Below are positions 27,591 to 36,668 of a stretch of DNA of 64,000 bases, piece by piece. A model generated the notes under the pieces. The model had not been told where the DNA came from and searched no databases. It saw only the letters and a list, made by a program, of their open reading frames with translations. The position numbers were made by a program, and so were the translations under genes. Source of the DNA: JACJWR01 sp963752505 (lineage in GTDB: Bacteria > Actinomycetota > Actinomycetes > S36-B12 > UBA10799). Position 1 is the stretch's first letter. Every line of letters starts with the position of its first letter. Location of the stretch: the NCBI GenBank assembly GCA_963752505.1, contig CAVVYM010000010.1:248001-312000 (forward strand), in the 5' to 3' direction.

Positions 27591-28260
27591 GATCCATCGG
27601 TGCCGGGGTGCGGATGTCATAGCGCACGGCGACCCACTTGAGCGTGGCAGTTGTCAGCAGAGTGGCAATCTCGGCGGTCAAGGCAGGTGCGCCTGCACGG
27701 GCGAGAGTCACGTAGGTGATTGAGGCGAGCATCGCCGCGAAGGCGTGCCAGTGGCCGGGCCGGAACGACGTGGGAACTTCCCCACAGAGCAGGTTGATGA
27801 GCAGCCCGCCGCCCACCGACGCGAGCACTCCCACGAACACCACCGACACCGCCGGCAGCCCGAGTTGCAGCGACTTCTGGCAGCCCAGCAGCACCCAGAC
27901 GCCCATCGTCGCGACGTCAACGGCGTCGTAGGCGAAGCCCCACCTCTGCGCCTTCTGCGCGAAGAAGAAGCCCACGAAGGCACCCACCAGGGCGTACACC
28001 AGGAACCAGTGGTTGGCCAGGAAGGCGGGGGTGCCGAATTGCAGGACGACATCGCGAATCACGCCACCGCCGAGTCCGCCGAGGAAGGCAATGGCGATGA
28101 TGCCCAGGAAGTCGAAGCCTCGACGCGTTGCATAGAGCGCGCCGGCGAGGGCGCCCACGGTGATCGCCAACGCGTCGAACAGCGGCGGCAGGGTGACGAC
28201 CGGGGCGGCTGTGGTGGGGCTCGACAGCGCGGCGAGCACGGTCGCGTGCACGTCGATCAC
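27514..28260 (-). CDS. TRIC-type cation channel family membrane protein (YadS/UPF0126), copy 1
   Basis: 248-aa protein with about seven membrane helices. The paired family motifs are GGLGGGVIRDVVL and SVGGGLLINLL, and FDFLGI lies in the first repeat. Prokaryotic members of this family (TRIC) have been shown to be trimeric cation (K+) channels. Start GTG at 28260 overlaps the stop of the paralogue immediately upstream, so the two are co-translated. The C-terminal tail is charged and cytoplasmic (MVRERLARRRTPKAAES). Confidence 0.82.
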   Translation of the reverse strand: MIDVHATVLAALSSPTTAAPVVTLPPLFDALAITVGALAGALYATRRGFDFLGIIAIAFLGGLGGGVIRDVVLQFGTPAFLANHWFLVYALVGAFVGFFFAQKAQRWGFAYDAVDVATMGVWVLLGCQKSLQLGLPAVSVVFVGVLASVGGGLLINLLCGEVPTSFRPGHWHAFAAMLASITYVTLARAGAPALTAEIATLLTTATLKWVAVRYDIRTPAPMDLNEMVRERLARRRTPKAAESSIPSG

Positions 28261-29132
28261 TCGGCCTTGCCCTGCTCGTCAGGGAGCGCGGCCGGCGCGG
28301 GTGCGTCGTCGGGGATCCAGATGGGCGCCGGGGGATCCTCGCCGAATTCCTCGGTGAGAGCGCCCGGTGCGGTCGGGTCGGACGTGGCCGCGGCCTCGTC
28401 GTGCCCCGCAGCACTGCCGCCACGGTGCACCGGGAGGTGCATGTGTGGGCGGAAGGACGGGGCGACCCGGGCGTGCGACAACATGTGCGAGAGGCGGTCG
28501 GTCATGTCCACCGGCGTCGGCGACTCCCACCCCCGCCACAACGCGAGGATGCGCACGATGAATACCGTGCCGATGGTGGCGATCTGGTTCCAGAAGGTGG
28601 GGAGGCCGAACTCGTACAACGCGACGAAGGTGACGGCCCCGATGAGGGCGGCAACGCCGGAGAAGATGCCGGGACGCAGTACGGCCGGCGCCTCGCCGCT
28701 GAGCACGTCGCGCAGGATGCCACCGCCGATGGCGGTGACCAGACCCAGGAAGACCGCAGGCGCCACCCCTAGGCCGAAGAAGATGGCCGCGCTCGAACCG
28801 AGCGCCACGAACAGTCCCATTGCCAGCGCGTCGAGCCCCAGCAGCACTCGACTCAACGTGCTGATGGCTCGAGCGAAGAAGAAGCCGAGCAGGGCGGCAA
28901 ATGCTGCCGACAGCAGGTAGCGGGGGTCGGTGAGCACCACCGGGGTGCCCTTCTGCAGCAGCACGTCGCGCAGGAGCAGACCGCCGACTCCGGTGGCCGC
29001 GGCCAGGCCGAGGACGCCGATGACGTCGAATCCACGACGGGCCGCGTGCGAGGCCCCGGCGATTCCGCCGACCGCTACTGCGAGGTAGGCGCTCCACGCC
29101 GGAACCGACGGGAGCACCGTGTCGAAGGCCAC
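28257..29132 (-). CDS. TRIC-type cation channel family membrane protein, copy 2
   Basis: 291-aa paralogue of the neighbouring gene. Motifs VGGLLLRDVLLQKGTP and GGGILRDVLSGEAPAVLRPG mark the two inverted repeats of the fold. It differs by an 85-residue acidic, Pro/Ala-rich cytoplasmic tail (SDPTAPGALTEEFGEDPPAP). Start GTG at 29132 is 6 nt after a TAGGCT -10 (leaderless). Two different subunits in one operon suggest either a heteromeric channel or duplication. Confidence 0.8.
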   Translation of the reverse strand: MAFDTVLPSVPAWSAYLAVAVGGIAGASHAARRGFDVIGVLGLAAATGVGGLLLRDVLLQKGTPVVLTDPRYLLSAAFAALLGFFFARAISTLSRVLLGLDALAMGLFVALGSSAAIFFGLGVAPAVFLGLVTAIGGGILRDVLSGEAPAVLRPGIFSGVAALIGAVTFVALYEFGLPTFWNQIATIGTVFIVRILALWRGWESPTPVDMTDRLSHMLSHARVAPSFRPHMHLPVHRGGSAAGHDEAAATSDPTAPGALTEEFGEDPPAPIWIPDDAPAPAALPDEQGKAE

Positions 29133-29138
29133 GGCAGG

Positions 29139-29144
29139 AGCCTA
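29139..29144 (-). promoter_or_regulatory. -10 element, leaderless start of the TRIC pair
   Basis: TAGGCT on the minus strand, 6 nt before the GTG at 29132. Confidence 0.5.
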
Positions 29145-29351
29145 CTTCGTCAGGCCGACCGGAAGTAGTCCGTGATGACGACTCGAAAGTCTCGGGCCGC
29201 ACCCGCGCCACACCTTCAGACGCACGCTGGCCGAGGCGAGTCGCTGAGGCTCTGGCACCGGCGGAGTAGTTCCGCGGGTGGTCATGGTGATCCTCTCCGC
29301 CCGGGACGATCTCGCGCCCGCCGATCGAAGCAGGGGAACCCGCCTCTCGAC

Positions 29352-29357
29352 TAATCT
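29352..29357 (+). promoter_or_regulatory. -10 element, leaderless start of MetE-like gene
   Basis: TAATCT lies 7 nt before the GTG at 29365. No Shine-Dalgarno precedes this GTG. It supports this start over GTG 29278 or 29410. Confidence 0.45.
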
Positions 29358-29364
29358 GCTCCTC

Positions 29365-30420
29365 GTGGATGCCAACCAGCACTACCCCCGAACGGGTGGT
29401 CCGATCGCAGTGTCGCAAGGGTCCTTCCCGGGGGTGGATCCCGTGGAACCGGTGCGCATCATGGCTGGCGAGAATCCGAGCCTGCCCAGCGTGCCGGAAC
29501 TGCCCGGTCGCGGTCCCGGCGCCGAGATGATCGGGCGAACCTTGGGGCTGCTGGCGCGCGTCGCTCCGGAGTTCGCAGGCGAGACGACGCCTACGGGTTG
29601 GCGGCTCGCCGGCCGGGTCACCGACGCCGGCACTCGGGCGATGCGCCGTGCGGCGTCGTGGCTGGCCGAGGATTTCGACGCCGCCGAAGAGGGCTACCAA
29701 CCGGCTCCGGCGGTCAAAGTGGCCGTGGCCGGACCGTGGACAGTGGCCGCAAACGTCGAGTTGCGCAGCGGCCACCGGATGCTGGCAGATCCGGGCGCGA
29801 TGCGTGACCTGCGCGAGGCCTACCCGGTGATGATCGCCAACCTGGCCGACAGGATGCGACGGATGTGGCCCGCGGCCGTGCTGCAACTTGACGAACCGTC
29901 GCTGCCTGCGGTCCTCGGTGCCGGTATTGCGACACCCAGCGGCATGGACGCCTACCGCTCGGTATCCGCCGAGGTCGCCCACAAGGCGCTGGCCGAGGCC
30001 GTGCGGGCGGGTCACGAATCGGGTGCTTCGATGTTGCTGCACTGTTGCGCCGTACCTGCGCCGATCGCTCTCTTGCGCAGCGTCGGAGCCGACGCGCTGG
30101 CAATGGATCTGACCGCCCAGACTCCGGATGGCCGCGGCGGGCACGAGGAGGAGGAACTCGGCCTGCTGTTGGAGTCGTCAACCTCCCTGGTGGCGGGCGT
30201 CGTGGGCTGGGCGGTCAACGGGCCGACGGCGCCCGCGAACGCTACCGTCGCCTCTGTGATGGCGATCCTTGACCGCTTGGGCATTCCGCTGGATTCGTGC
30301 GCTCCCCGGTTGGCGGTGAGCACCCCCTGCGGTCTGGCCGGCGCAAGCCCGGACGGGGCTCGCGCCACGACGATTCGCACCGCCGAGGTTGCCGCCATCT
30401 TGGCCCGGGAGGTGGCGTGA
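29365..30420 (+). CDS. Cobalamin-independent methionine synthase-like protein (Rv3015c-like)
   Basis: 351-aa protein related to the C-terminal (UROD/MetE-like) domain of MetE. The family N-terminus is QGSFPGVDPVEPVR, and the zinc-ligand region is recognisable as LQLDEPSLPAV, MLLHCCAVPAP and VSTPCGLAGASP. It lacks the N-terminal half of MetE, so it is not a full methionine synthase; its reaction is not established. In actinobacteria it is typically found between mnmA and ligA, as here. It overlaps ligA by GTGA. The start is chosen from the -10 at 29352; GTG 29410 would still keep the core. Confidence 0.75.
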   Translation: MDANQHYPRTGGPIAVSQGSFPGVDPVEPVRIMAGENPSLPSVPELPGRGPGAEMIGRTLGLLARVAPEFAGETTPTGWRLAGRVTDAGTRAMRRAASWLAEDFDAAEEGYQPAPAVKVAVAGPWTVAANVELRSGHRMLADPGAMRDLREAYPVMIANLADRMRRMWPAAVLQLDEPSLPAVLGAGIATPSGMDAYRSVSAEVAHKALAEAVRAGHESGASMLLHCCAVPAPIALLRSVGADALAMDLTAQTPDGRGGHEEEELGLLLESSTSLVAGVVGWAVNGPTAPANATVASVMAILDRLGIPLDSCAPRLAVSTPCGLAGASPDGARATTIRTAEVAAILAREVA

Positions 30421-32606
30421 GCACCGCGGGCGAGGACGCTGCAGTCCGCGCTCGCTGGCAGGAACTCGTCGACGCGGTCAACGCAGCCCGCGTGGCCTAC
30501 TACGCCCACGACGCGCCCACCATCTCGGACCCCGAGTATGACGTGCTGTTCGCTGAACTCAACGCGCTTGAGGCCGCCCACCCGGCCCTGGTGACCGGGG
30601 ATTCGCCGACCCAGACTGTCGGCGGGGAGCGCGCGGAGATGTTCGAGCCGGTTGCGCACCTCGAGCGGATGCTGAGTCTGGACAACGTCTTCGACACCGA
30701 CGAGTTGCAGGGTTGGTTCGACCGGTTGGTCAAGGAACTGGGATCAGTGCCGGCCATGGTGTGCGAACTGAAGATCGACGGTCTCGCGGTCGACGCGGTT
30801 TACCGCGACGGTCGGTTGACGACGTTGGCGACGCGCGGCGACGGTCGGGTGGGAGAGGACGTCACGGCGAACGTGGATTGGATGATGTGCGTACCGCAGA
30901 TCCTGCAGGCGCACCCGGACGGACCGGCACTGCCGGAAGTGCTCGAGGTGCGCGGTGAGGTGTTCTTCAACCTCGACGACTTCGCCGAGATCAACGACCA
31001 CATGCTTGACCTCGGCCGAACGCCGTACGCGAACCCGCGCAATGCCGCGGCCGGCACCCTGCGCCAGCGGGTGGATCGCCGAGTTGCCGAATTGGACGCG
31101 GCCCGGGCGGCGGGGAGCACCCGGGTGGCGCGACTTGAAGGTGAGGCAGATCGCGCCAAGGATCTGCTACGCCGCCTTCGGCTGGTGGTGCATGGCCTCG
31201 GCCGCGCGGATGGTTTCGCGCCAGCATCGCTGAGCGAGGCCTATGCGGCCATCGAGTCCTGGGGCCTGCCGACAGCGAGCAGCACGGCGCTGGTCGAGGA
31301 CCCTGCCGCGGCGCGCGCCTACATCGACTCCTTCGCCGAGACGCGCACGGGAATAGCGCACGATATCGACGGAGTCGTGGTGAAGGTGGATTCCCGTGCT
31401 CTGCAGGGACGGCTCGGTGCGACGTCGCGCGCACCGCGGTGGGCCATCGCCTACAAGTACCCGCCGGAGGTGGTGCGCACCCGACTGCTCGACATCCGGG
31501 TGAACGTGGGTCGCACCGGTCGGGTGACGCCGTATGGCGTGATGACGCCGGTCAAGGTGTCCGGCACTACGGTCGAGATGGCGACGTTGCACAACGCCAG
31601 CGAGGTCAAGCGCAAGGGCGTCCTCATCGGCGACATGGTGTTCCTGCGCAAGGCCGGTGAGATCATCCCGGAGATCCTCGGCCCGGTAGTGGAGGTGCGC
31701 GACGGCAGCGAACGCGCCTTCGTGATGCCCACCCACTGCCCGTCCTGCGGCACCGAGTTGCGCCCCGAGAAGGAGGGCGACGTCGACATCCGCTGCCCGA
31801 ACGCGCGCAGTTGCCCCTCGCAACTGCGCGAGCGCCTCTTCCACATCGGCTCGCGCTCCGCCCTCGACATCGAGGGTCTCGGCTGGAAGGCGGCCGGGGC
31901 GCTGCTCGACGATGGCCTGCTCACCAGCGAGGCGGGGCTGTTCGACCTCACCGCCGAGAGCTTGCTGGGTTCGCCCTTCTTCACCGCGGCCGACGCGGTG
32001 GCGGGCAGCGGGGAGGTGCGCCTCACCGAGAACGCGCGCAAGTTCCTCGCGTCGTTGGAAGCTGCGAAGGACCGTGACCTCTGGCGGGTGCTGGTGGCGC
32101 TGAGCATTCGACACGTGGGACCCACCGCCGCTCGTGAACTCGCGCGGGTGTTCGGCTCGATGCCGCAGCTGCGGGCGGCCGATGCCGAGCAGTTGAGCGC
32201 GGTGGAGGGCGTCGGCGCGGTGATCGCCGCTGCGTTCAAGGAGTGGTTCGACGTCGATTGGCACGCCGAGATCGTCGATGCGTGGGCTGCCGCCGGGGTC
32301 CGCATGGCAGACGAACGGTCGGAAAGTTCGCGGCACCTCGAAGGAGTGTCGGTGGTCGTCACCGGCACGCTCGTCGGCTTCACGCGCGATCAGGCGACCG
32401 AGGCGCTGCAGAACGCGGGGGCCAAGGTGACTAGCTCGGTGTCCAAGCGCACCGGTTTCGTGGTGGTGGGGGAGAACCCTGGGAGCAAGTTCGACAAGGC
32501 GATGACGCTCGGTGTTCCGGTGCTCGACGAGGCCGGGTTGGGTGTGCTGCTCGACGCCGGGGTGGACGCGGCTCGCGAGGTGGCGCAGGCTCCGTCGGGC
32601 CAGTGA
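30417..32606 (+). CDS. ligA: NAD-dependent DNA ligase
   Basis: 729-aa LigA sealing nicks in replication and repair. Order: Ia domain, adenylation domain with nucleophile K119 (CELKIDGLAV), OB fold, Cys4 zinc finger (CPSCG and later CPNARSC, near residues 442-466), four HhH motifs (AVEGVGAVIAAAF) and a C-terminal BRCT domain (LEGVSVVVTGTLVGF, then SKRTGFVVVGENPGSKFDKA). An unusual insertion of about 20 residues rich in Ala/Arg (VAELDAARAAGSTRVARLEG) follows RQRVD in the adenylation domain. Start GTG at 30417 overlaps the upstream stop. Confidence 0.96.
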   Translation: MSTAGEDAAVRARWQELVDAVNAARVAYYAHDAPTISDPEYDVLFAELNALEAAHPALVTGDSPTQTVGGERAEMFEPVAHLERMLSLDNVFDTDELQGWFDRLVKELGSVPAMVCELKIDGLAVDAVYRDGRLTTLATRGDGRVGEDVTANVDWMMCVPQILQAHPDGPALPEVLEVRGEVFFNLDDFAEINDHMLDLGRTPYANPRNAAAGTLRQRVDRRVAELDAARAAGSTRVARLEGEADRAKDLLRRLRLVVHGLGRADGFAPASLSEAYAAIESWGLPTASSTALVEDPAAARAYIDSFAETRTGIAHDIDGVVVKVDSRALQGRLGATSRAPRWAIAYKYPPEVVRTRLLDIRVNVGRTGRVTPYGVMTPVKVSGTTVEMATLHNASEVKRKGVLIGDMVFLRKAGEIIPEILGPVVEVRDGSERAFVMPTHCPSCGTELRPEKEGDVDIRCPNARSCPSQLRERLFHIGSRSALDIEGLGWKAAGALLDDGLLTSEAGLFDLTAESLLGSPFFTAADAVAGSGEVRLTENARKFLASLEAAKDRDLWRVLVALSIRHVGPTAARELARVFGSMPQLRAADAEQLSAVEGVGAVIAAAFKEWFDVDWHAEIVDAWAAAGVRMADERSESSRHLEGVSVVVTGTLVGFTRDQATEALQNAGAKVTSSVSKRTGFVVVGENPGSKFDKAMTLGVPVLDEAGLGVLLDAGVDAAREVAQAPSGQ

Positions 32607-32626
32607 GGGCCGTCATGGGCCCGGCG

Positions 32627-32632
32627 TAGACT
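32627..32632 (+). promoter_or_regulatory. -10 element, leaderless start of gatCAB
   Basis: TAGACT ends 7 nt before the gatC ATG at 32640, in the 33-nt gap after ligA. No Shine-Dalgarno is present. Confidence 0.55.
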
Positions 32633-32639
32633 CGGCCAC

Positions 32640-32945
32640 ATGCCCCATGAACCCCTCACTCCCGCCGATGTGGAGCACCTGGCCCTACTCGCGCGGATCA
32701 ATCTGCCTGCCGATTCGCTCGGCCACTACGCCGACCAACTCGACGCGATTCTGGATGCCGTCAGCCGGGTGGCGGAGGTCGCGGCCGACGACGTGCCACC
32801 CATGTCTCATCCGCAGGACATCGCCAACGTGACCAGGGCCGATGTGGTGGTCACCGGCCTGACCCGCGACGAGGCCTTGGCCGGTGCCCCGGCCACGGAG
32901 GACGACAGGTTCCGCGTTCCGCGCATTCTGGAGGACGCCGAATGA
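32640..32945 (+). CDS. gatC: Asp/Glu-tRNA amidotransferase subunit C
   Basis: 101-aa GatC, the small belt subunit that clamps GatA to GatB. The family patterns are seen at LTPADVEHLALLARINL and the C-terminal DDRFRVPRILEDAE. It overlaps gatA by 4 nt (ATGA), giving a gatC-gatA-gatB operon started by a leaderless promoter. Confidence 0.95.
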   Translation: MPHEPLTPADVEHLALLARINLPADSLGHYADQLDAILDAVSRVAEVAADDVPPMSHPQDIANVTRADVVVTGLTRDEALAGAPATEDDRFRVPRILEDAE

Positions 32946-34444
32946 GTTCCGCGACCGACCTGACCAGGCTCAGCGCAGTCGACCTGGCAGCGGCCATGGC
33001 CGCCGGCGAGGCGTCCAGCGTCGAGATCACCCAGGCCCATCTGGATCGCATCGCGGCGGTGGAGCCGAAGGTTCACGCCTTTCTCCACGTCGACGACGCC
33101 GCCGCGCTGGCATCGGCAGCTGCGGTTGACGCCCGCCGGGCGGCTGGTGATGACCTGCCCGCGCTCGCCGGCGTTCCCGTGGCCGTCAAGGACGTTCTGG
33201 CCACCCGCGGCACCCCGACAACGTGCGGCTCGAAGATCCTCGAGGGGTGGCGCCCGCCCTACGACGCAACCGTGGTCAGCAAGATCCGCGCGGCGGGCAT
33301 GGTGATCCTCGGCAAGACCAACATGGACGAATTCGCCATGGGGTCGTCCACTGAGCACTCCGCCTACGGGCCCACCCGCAACCCGTGGGATCTGGATCGC
33401 ATTCCGGGTGGCTCATCGGGTGGTTCCGCGGCAGCCGTCGCCTCCTACGCTGCGCCGCTGTCTATCGGCACCGACACCGGCGGATCCATTCGCCAACCCG
33501 CCGCCCTGACCGGCACGGTCGGCGTGAAGCCCACCTACGGCGGGGTCTCCCGTTATGGGCTGGTGGCGCTGGCGTCCAGTCTTGACCAAGCGGGTCCCTT
33601 CGCCCGCACGGTTCTCGATGCGGCCATGCTGCACGAGGCCATCGCCGGCCACGACCCGCTCGACTCCACCAGCATCGACGCTCCCGTGCCGGCCCTCGTC
33701 GAGGCTGCGCTCGCTGGCGATGTCTCCGGGATGAGGATCGGACTTGTGCGCCAATTGCGCGGGGAGGGCTTCCAACCCGGGGTGCAGGCACGATTCGACG
33801 AAGCCGTGGACGTGCTGGCGTCCAAGGGCGCGATCGTCACCGAGGTCGATCTGCCCCACGCCGAGTACGCGTTGGCGGCCTACTACCTGATCCTGCCCAG
33901 CGAGTGTTCGTCGAACCTGGCCAAGTTCGACGGTATGCGGTTTGGTCTGCGCGCCGGCGACGACGGCGAGCGGTCGGCCTCGGAGGTGATGTCGCTGACT
34001 CGCGAGCAGGGTTTCGGCCCGGAGGTGAAGCGGCGCATCATGCTCGGTACGTACGCCCTGAGCAAGGGCTACTACGACGCCTACTACGGTCAGGCGCAGA
34101 AGGTCCGCACGCTGATCGCCCGCGACTTCGCCGAGGCGTTCGCCCGGGTTGACGTAGTCCTCACCCCCACCGCTCCGACGACCGCCTTCCGGCTCGGCGA
34201 GAAGCTCGACGACCCGGTGGCCATGTACCTCAACGACATCGCGACCATCCCGGCCAACCTCGCGGGCATCCCCGGCATGAGCGTGCCGGTGGGGCTCGCG
34301 GCCGAGGATGGCCTGCCGGTCGGCCTGCAGATCATGGCGCCGGCCATGGCCGACGACCGGCTCTACCAGGTCGGAGCCGCCATCGAGGCTGGCCTGGTCG
34401 AGTTGTACGGACACACCACCATCGAGGAGGCCCCGCAACTGTGA
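32942..34444 (+). CDS. gatA: Asp/Glu-tRNA amidotransferase subunit A
   Basis: 500-aa amidase-signature enzyme. It hydrolyses glutamine and supplies ammonia for converting Glu-tRNA(Gln) or Asp-tRNA(Asn). Ser-cisSer-Lys triad: Lys in VAVKDVLATRG, cis-Ser in PGGSSGGSAAAV and the nucleophile Ser in TDTGGSIRQPA. Overlaps gatC and gatB by 4 nt each. Confidence 0.97.
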   Translation: MSSATDLTRLSAVDLAAAMAAGEASSVEITQAHLDRIAAVEPKVHAFLHVDDAAALASAAAVDARRAAGDDLPALAGVPVAVKDVLATRGTPTTCGSKILEGWRPPYDATVVSKIRAAGMVILGKTNMDEFAMGSSTEHSAYGPTRNPWDLDRIPGGSSGGSAAAVASYAAPLSIGTDTGGSIRQPAALTGTVGVKPTYGGVSRYGLVALASSLDQAGPFARTVLDAAMLHEAIAGHDPLDSTSIDAPVPALVEAALAGDVSGMRIGLVRQLRGEGFQPGVQARFDEAVDVLASKGAIVTEVDLPHAEYALAAYYLILPSECSSNLAKFDGMRFGLRAGDDGERSASEVMSLTREQGFGPEVKRRIMLGTYALSKGYYDAYYGQAQKVRTLIARDFAEAFARVDVVLTPTAPTTAFRLGEKLDDPVAMYLNDIATIPANLAGIPGMSVPVGLAAEDGLPVGLQIMAPAMADDRLYQVGAAIEAGLVELYGHTTIEEAPQL

Positions 34445-35973
34445 GCACCACATCTGCCAACGCGCCTGCCCTCGTCGACTACGACGACGCTATCGCCCGA
34501 TTCGATCCGGTCCTCGGGCTCGAGGTCCATGTGGAGCTCAACACCGCGTCGAAGATGTTCTGCGGCTGCTCCACGACCTTCGGTGCCGAGCCCAACACCC
34601 AGGTGTGCCCCACCTGCCTGGGTCTGCCCGGGTCGCTACCGGTGGTCAACCACGCCGCCGTGGAGTCGGCCATCCGGATGGGCCTCGCCCTCAACTGCGA
34701 CATCGCCGCCTGGGGTCGATTCGCGCGGAAGAACTACTTCTACCCGGACATGCCGAAGGACTACCAGATCAGCCAGTACGACGAACCGCTGTGCGTGAAC
34801 GGCTGGCTGGACGTGACGGTGCCGGGCGTTGACGGCGCCGAGTCGACTGTGGTGCGCGTGGGGATCGAGCGGGTGCATATGGAAGAGGACACCGGCAAAC
34901 TGACGCACACCGGCGGTGCCACCGGGAGGATCCACGGCGCCGACTACTCACTCGTGGACTACAACCGGGCCGGGGTGCCCCTGATCGAGATCGTCACCAA
35001 GCCGGTGACCGGCACCGGTGCGCTCGCTCCCGAGGTGGCCAAGGCCTACGTCACCGAGTTGCGTGAGTTGATGCGCGCGCTCGGGGTGTCCGATGTGCGC
35101 ATGGAGCAGGGCTCGCTGCGCTGCGATGCCAACGTCTCGATCGCGCCGCCGGACGCCGCCGAGTGGGGCACTCGCACGGAGACCAAGAACGTCAACTCCT
35201 TGCGCTCCGTGGAGCGTGCCGTGCGCTACGAGATCCGGCGTCAGGCGGCGGTGCTCGACGCAGGCGGCACGATCACCCAGGAGACCCGCCACTTCCATGA
35301 GGACGACGGCTCCACCACTCCGGGCCGCTCGAAGGAGACGGCCGAGGACTACCGCTACTTCCCGGACCCGGACTTGGTGCCGGTGGCACCCGCCCTCGAG
35401 TACGTCGAACGGCTGCGCGCGACGCTGCCGGAGTCGCCCGCGGTGCGCCGCGAGCGGTTGCGCGCTGATTGGGGACTCAGCGAATTCGACATGGCGTCGG
35501 TGATCAATGCCGGAGCGCTCGACCTTGTGGTCGCCACCATCGACGCCGGCGCAGATCACGCAGGTGCGCGCAAGTGGTGGCTCGGCGAGTTGGCGCGGGA
35601 GGCGAACGAACGAGGGGTCGCGCTGAGCGACCTTCCCGTCACCCCGGCCGACGTCGCGACCGTCGCATCGATGGTGGCGGCCGGTCGGCTCAACGACAAA
35701 CTGGCCCGGCAGGTGTTCGCGGGCCTGCTCGCGCAGGAGGGCACGCCTGAGGAGATCATCGCTGCCCGTGGTTTGGAGGTGGTCTCCGACGAGGGAGTCC
35801 TCGTCACCGCGGTGGATGAGGTGATCGCCGCGAATCCGGACGTGGCACAGAAGATTCGCGATGGCAAGGCCGCGGCTGCGGGTGCGCTCATCGGCCAGGT
35901 GATGAAGGCGACGCGTGGCAAAGCAGACGCTGCCAGGGTGCGCGAACTGATTCTGGAGAGATTGGCGGAGTGA
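34441..35973 (+). CDS. gatB: Asp/Glu-tRNA amidotransferase subunit B
   Basis: 510-aa GatB, the kinase and tRNA-binding subunit. Landmarks: GLEVHVELNTASKMFCGC with the CPTCLGLPG zinc pair, the RIHGADYSLVDYNRAGVPLIEIV active-site region, YRYFPDPDL, and the C-terminal YqeY-like tail (KATRGKADAARVRELILERL). Start GTG at 34441 overlaps the gatA stop. Confidence 0.97.
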   Translation: MSTTSANAPALVDYDDAIARFDPVLGLEVHVELNTASKMFCGCSTTFGAEPNTQVCPTCLGLPGSLPVVNHAAVESAIRMGLALNCDIAAWGRFARKNYFYPDMPKDYQISQYDEPLCVNGWLDVTVPGVDGAESTVVRVGIERVHMEEDTGKLTHTGGATGRIHGADYSLVDYNRAGVPLIEIVTKPVTGTGALAPEVAKAYVTELRELMRALGVSDVRMEQGSLRCDANVSIAPPDAAEWGTRTETKNVNSLRSVERAVRYEIRRQAAVLDAGGTITQETRHFHEDDGSTTPGRSKETAEDYRYFPDPDLVPVAPALEYVERLRATLPESPAVRRERLRADWGLSEFDMASVINAGALDLVVATIDAGADHAGARKWWLGELAREANERGVALSDLPVTPADVATVASMVAAGRLNDKLARQVFAGLLAQEGTPEEIIAARGLEVVSDEGVLVTAVDEVIAANPDVAQKIRDGKAAAAGALIGQVMKATRGKADAARVRELILERLAE

Positions 35974-36668
35974 AGATGGGGTATCGAGTCATAGGCGGAA
36001 GGCCGGTAGCCGTGGTCGGGGCGGCGGCAGTATTCGCCCTGGTGAGCGCGGGCTGTGGAGGATCCGAGGACCCGGCTGACCCGACGGCCTCGGCATCGCC
36101 GAGTACCTCCTCGTCGAGCGCCACCTCCTCGCCTAGCGCCACGGCTTCGTCGAGCCCCACCGTGTCGGCCTCTGCCCCTCAGGAGTCGCAACCGACCGAG
36201 GAAGCCCCGCCCACCGCGACGTCGGCTGCCCCAACAGAGTCGACGGCGGGTGCGCAACCGCCCGTGAGTGGTCAGGGCTTCCCCGAAGGGGTCAGCTACT
36301 GGACGTTCTCGGACAACCCGGGATCCCCCATCACGTTCGCCGCCTACGGCTCGCGGGTGGGAAGCTCGATGTGCCTGATCAGGATCTACCCGGAGTACAT
36401 CGTTGAGGTGGGAACGCTCACCGACACCCCGGCCGGTCAGGAATTCGCCGTCGCCGAACGTCCCGCCACCCAACTCAACGATTACGTGGCCCCGTACACC
36501 GCGCTGGTGACCGGCGACCCGTGGGTGGCGGTGACCCTCTCGGCATCGTTCGGCGACCTGGTGTTGAACGCAGCGGATATGGGCACGGCGGCCTCGGTCA
36601 TCGAGCAGTCGAATCCTGGCACCGACGGCCTGGAGGTGCTCTCGCGCGTTACCGCCGCCTGCGGCTAA
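35970..36668 (+). CDS. Putative lipoprotein with Ser/Thr/Pro-rich linker
   Basis: 232-aa secreted lipoprotein. Signal sequence with hydrophobic core AVVGAAAVFALVSAG and a lipobox cysteine in SAGCGGSED. A low-complexity Ser/Thr/Pro linker (about residues 35-100) leads to a globular domain with GVSYWTFSDNPGSPITFAAYGSRVGSSMC. I do not recognise the domain; it may bind a ligand outside the membrane. Start GTG at 35970 overlaps the gatB stop (GTGA), so it may be co-translated with gatB although unrelated in function. Its 3' end overlaps the convergent gene by 20 nt. Confidence 0.72.
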   Translation: MKMGYRVIGGRPVAVVGAAAVFALVSAGCGGSEDPADPTASASPSTSSSSATSSPSATASSSPTVSASAPQESQPTEEAPPTATSAAPTESTAGAQPPVSGQGFPEGVSYWTFSDNPGSPITFAAYGSRVGSSMCLIRIYPEYIVEVGTLTDTPAGQEFAVAERPATQLNDYVAPYTALVTGDPWVAVTLSASFGDLVLNAADMGTAASVIEQSNPGTDGLEVLSRVTAACG

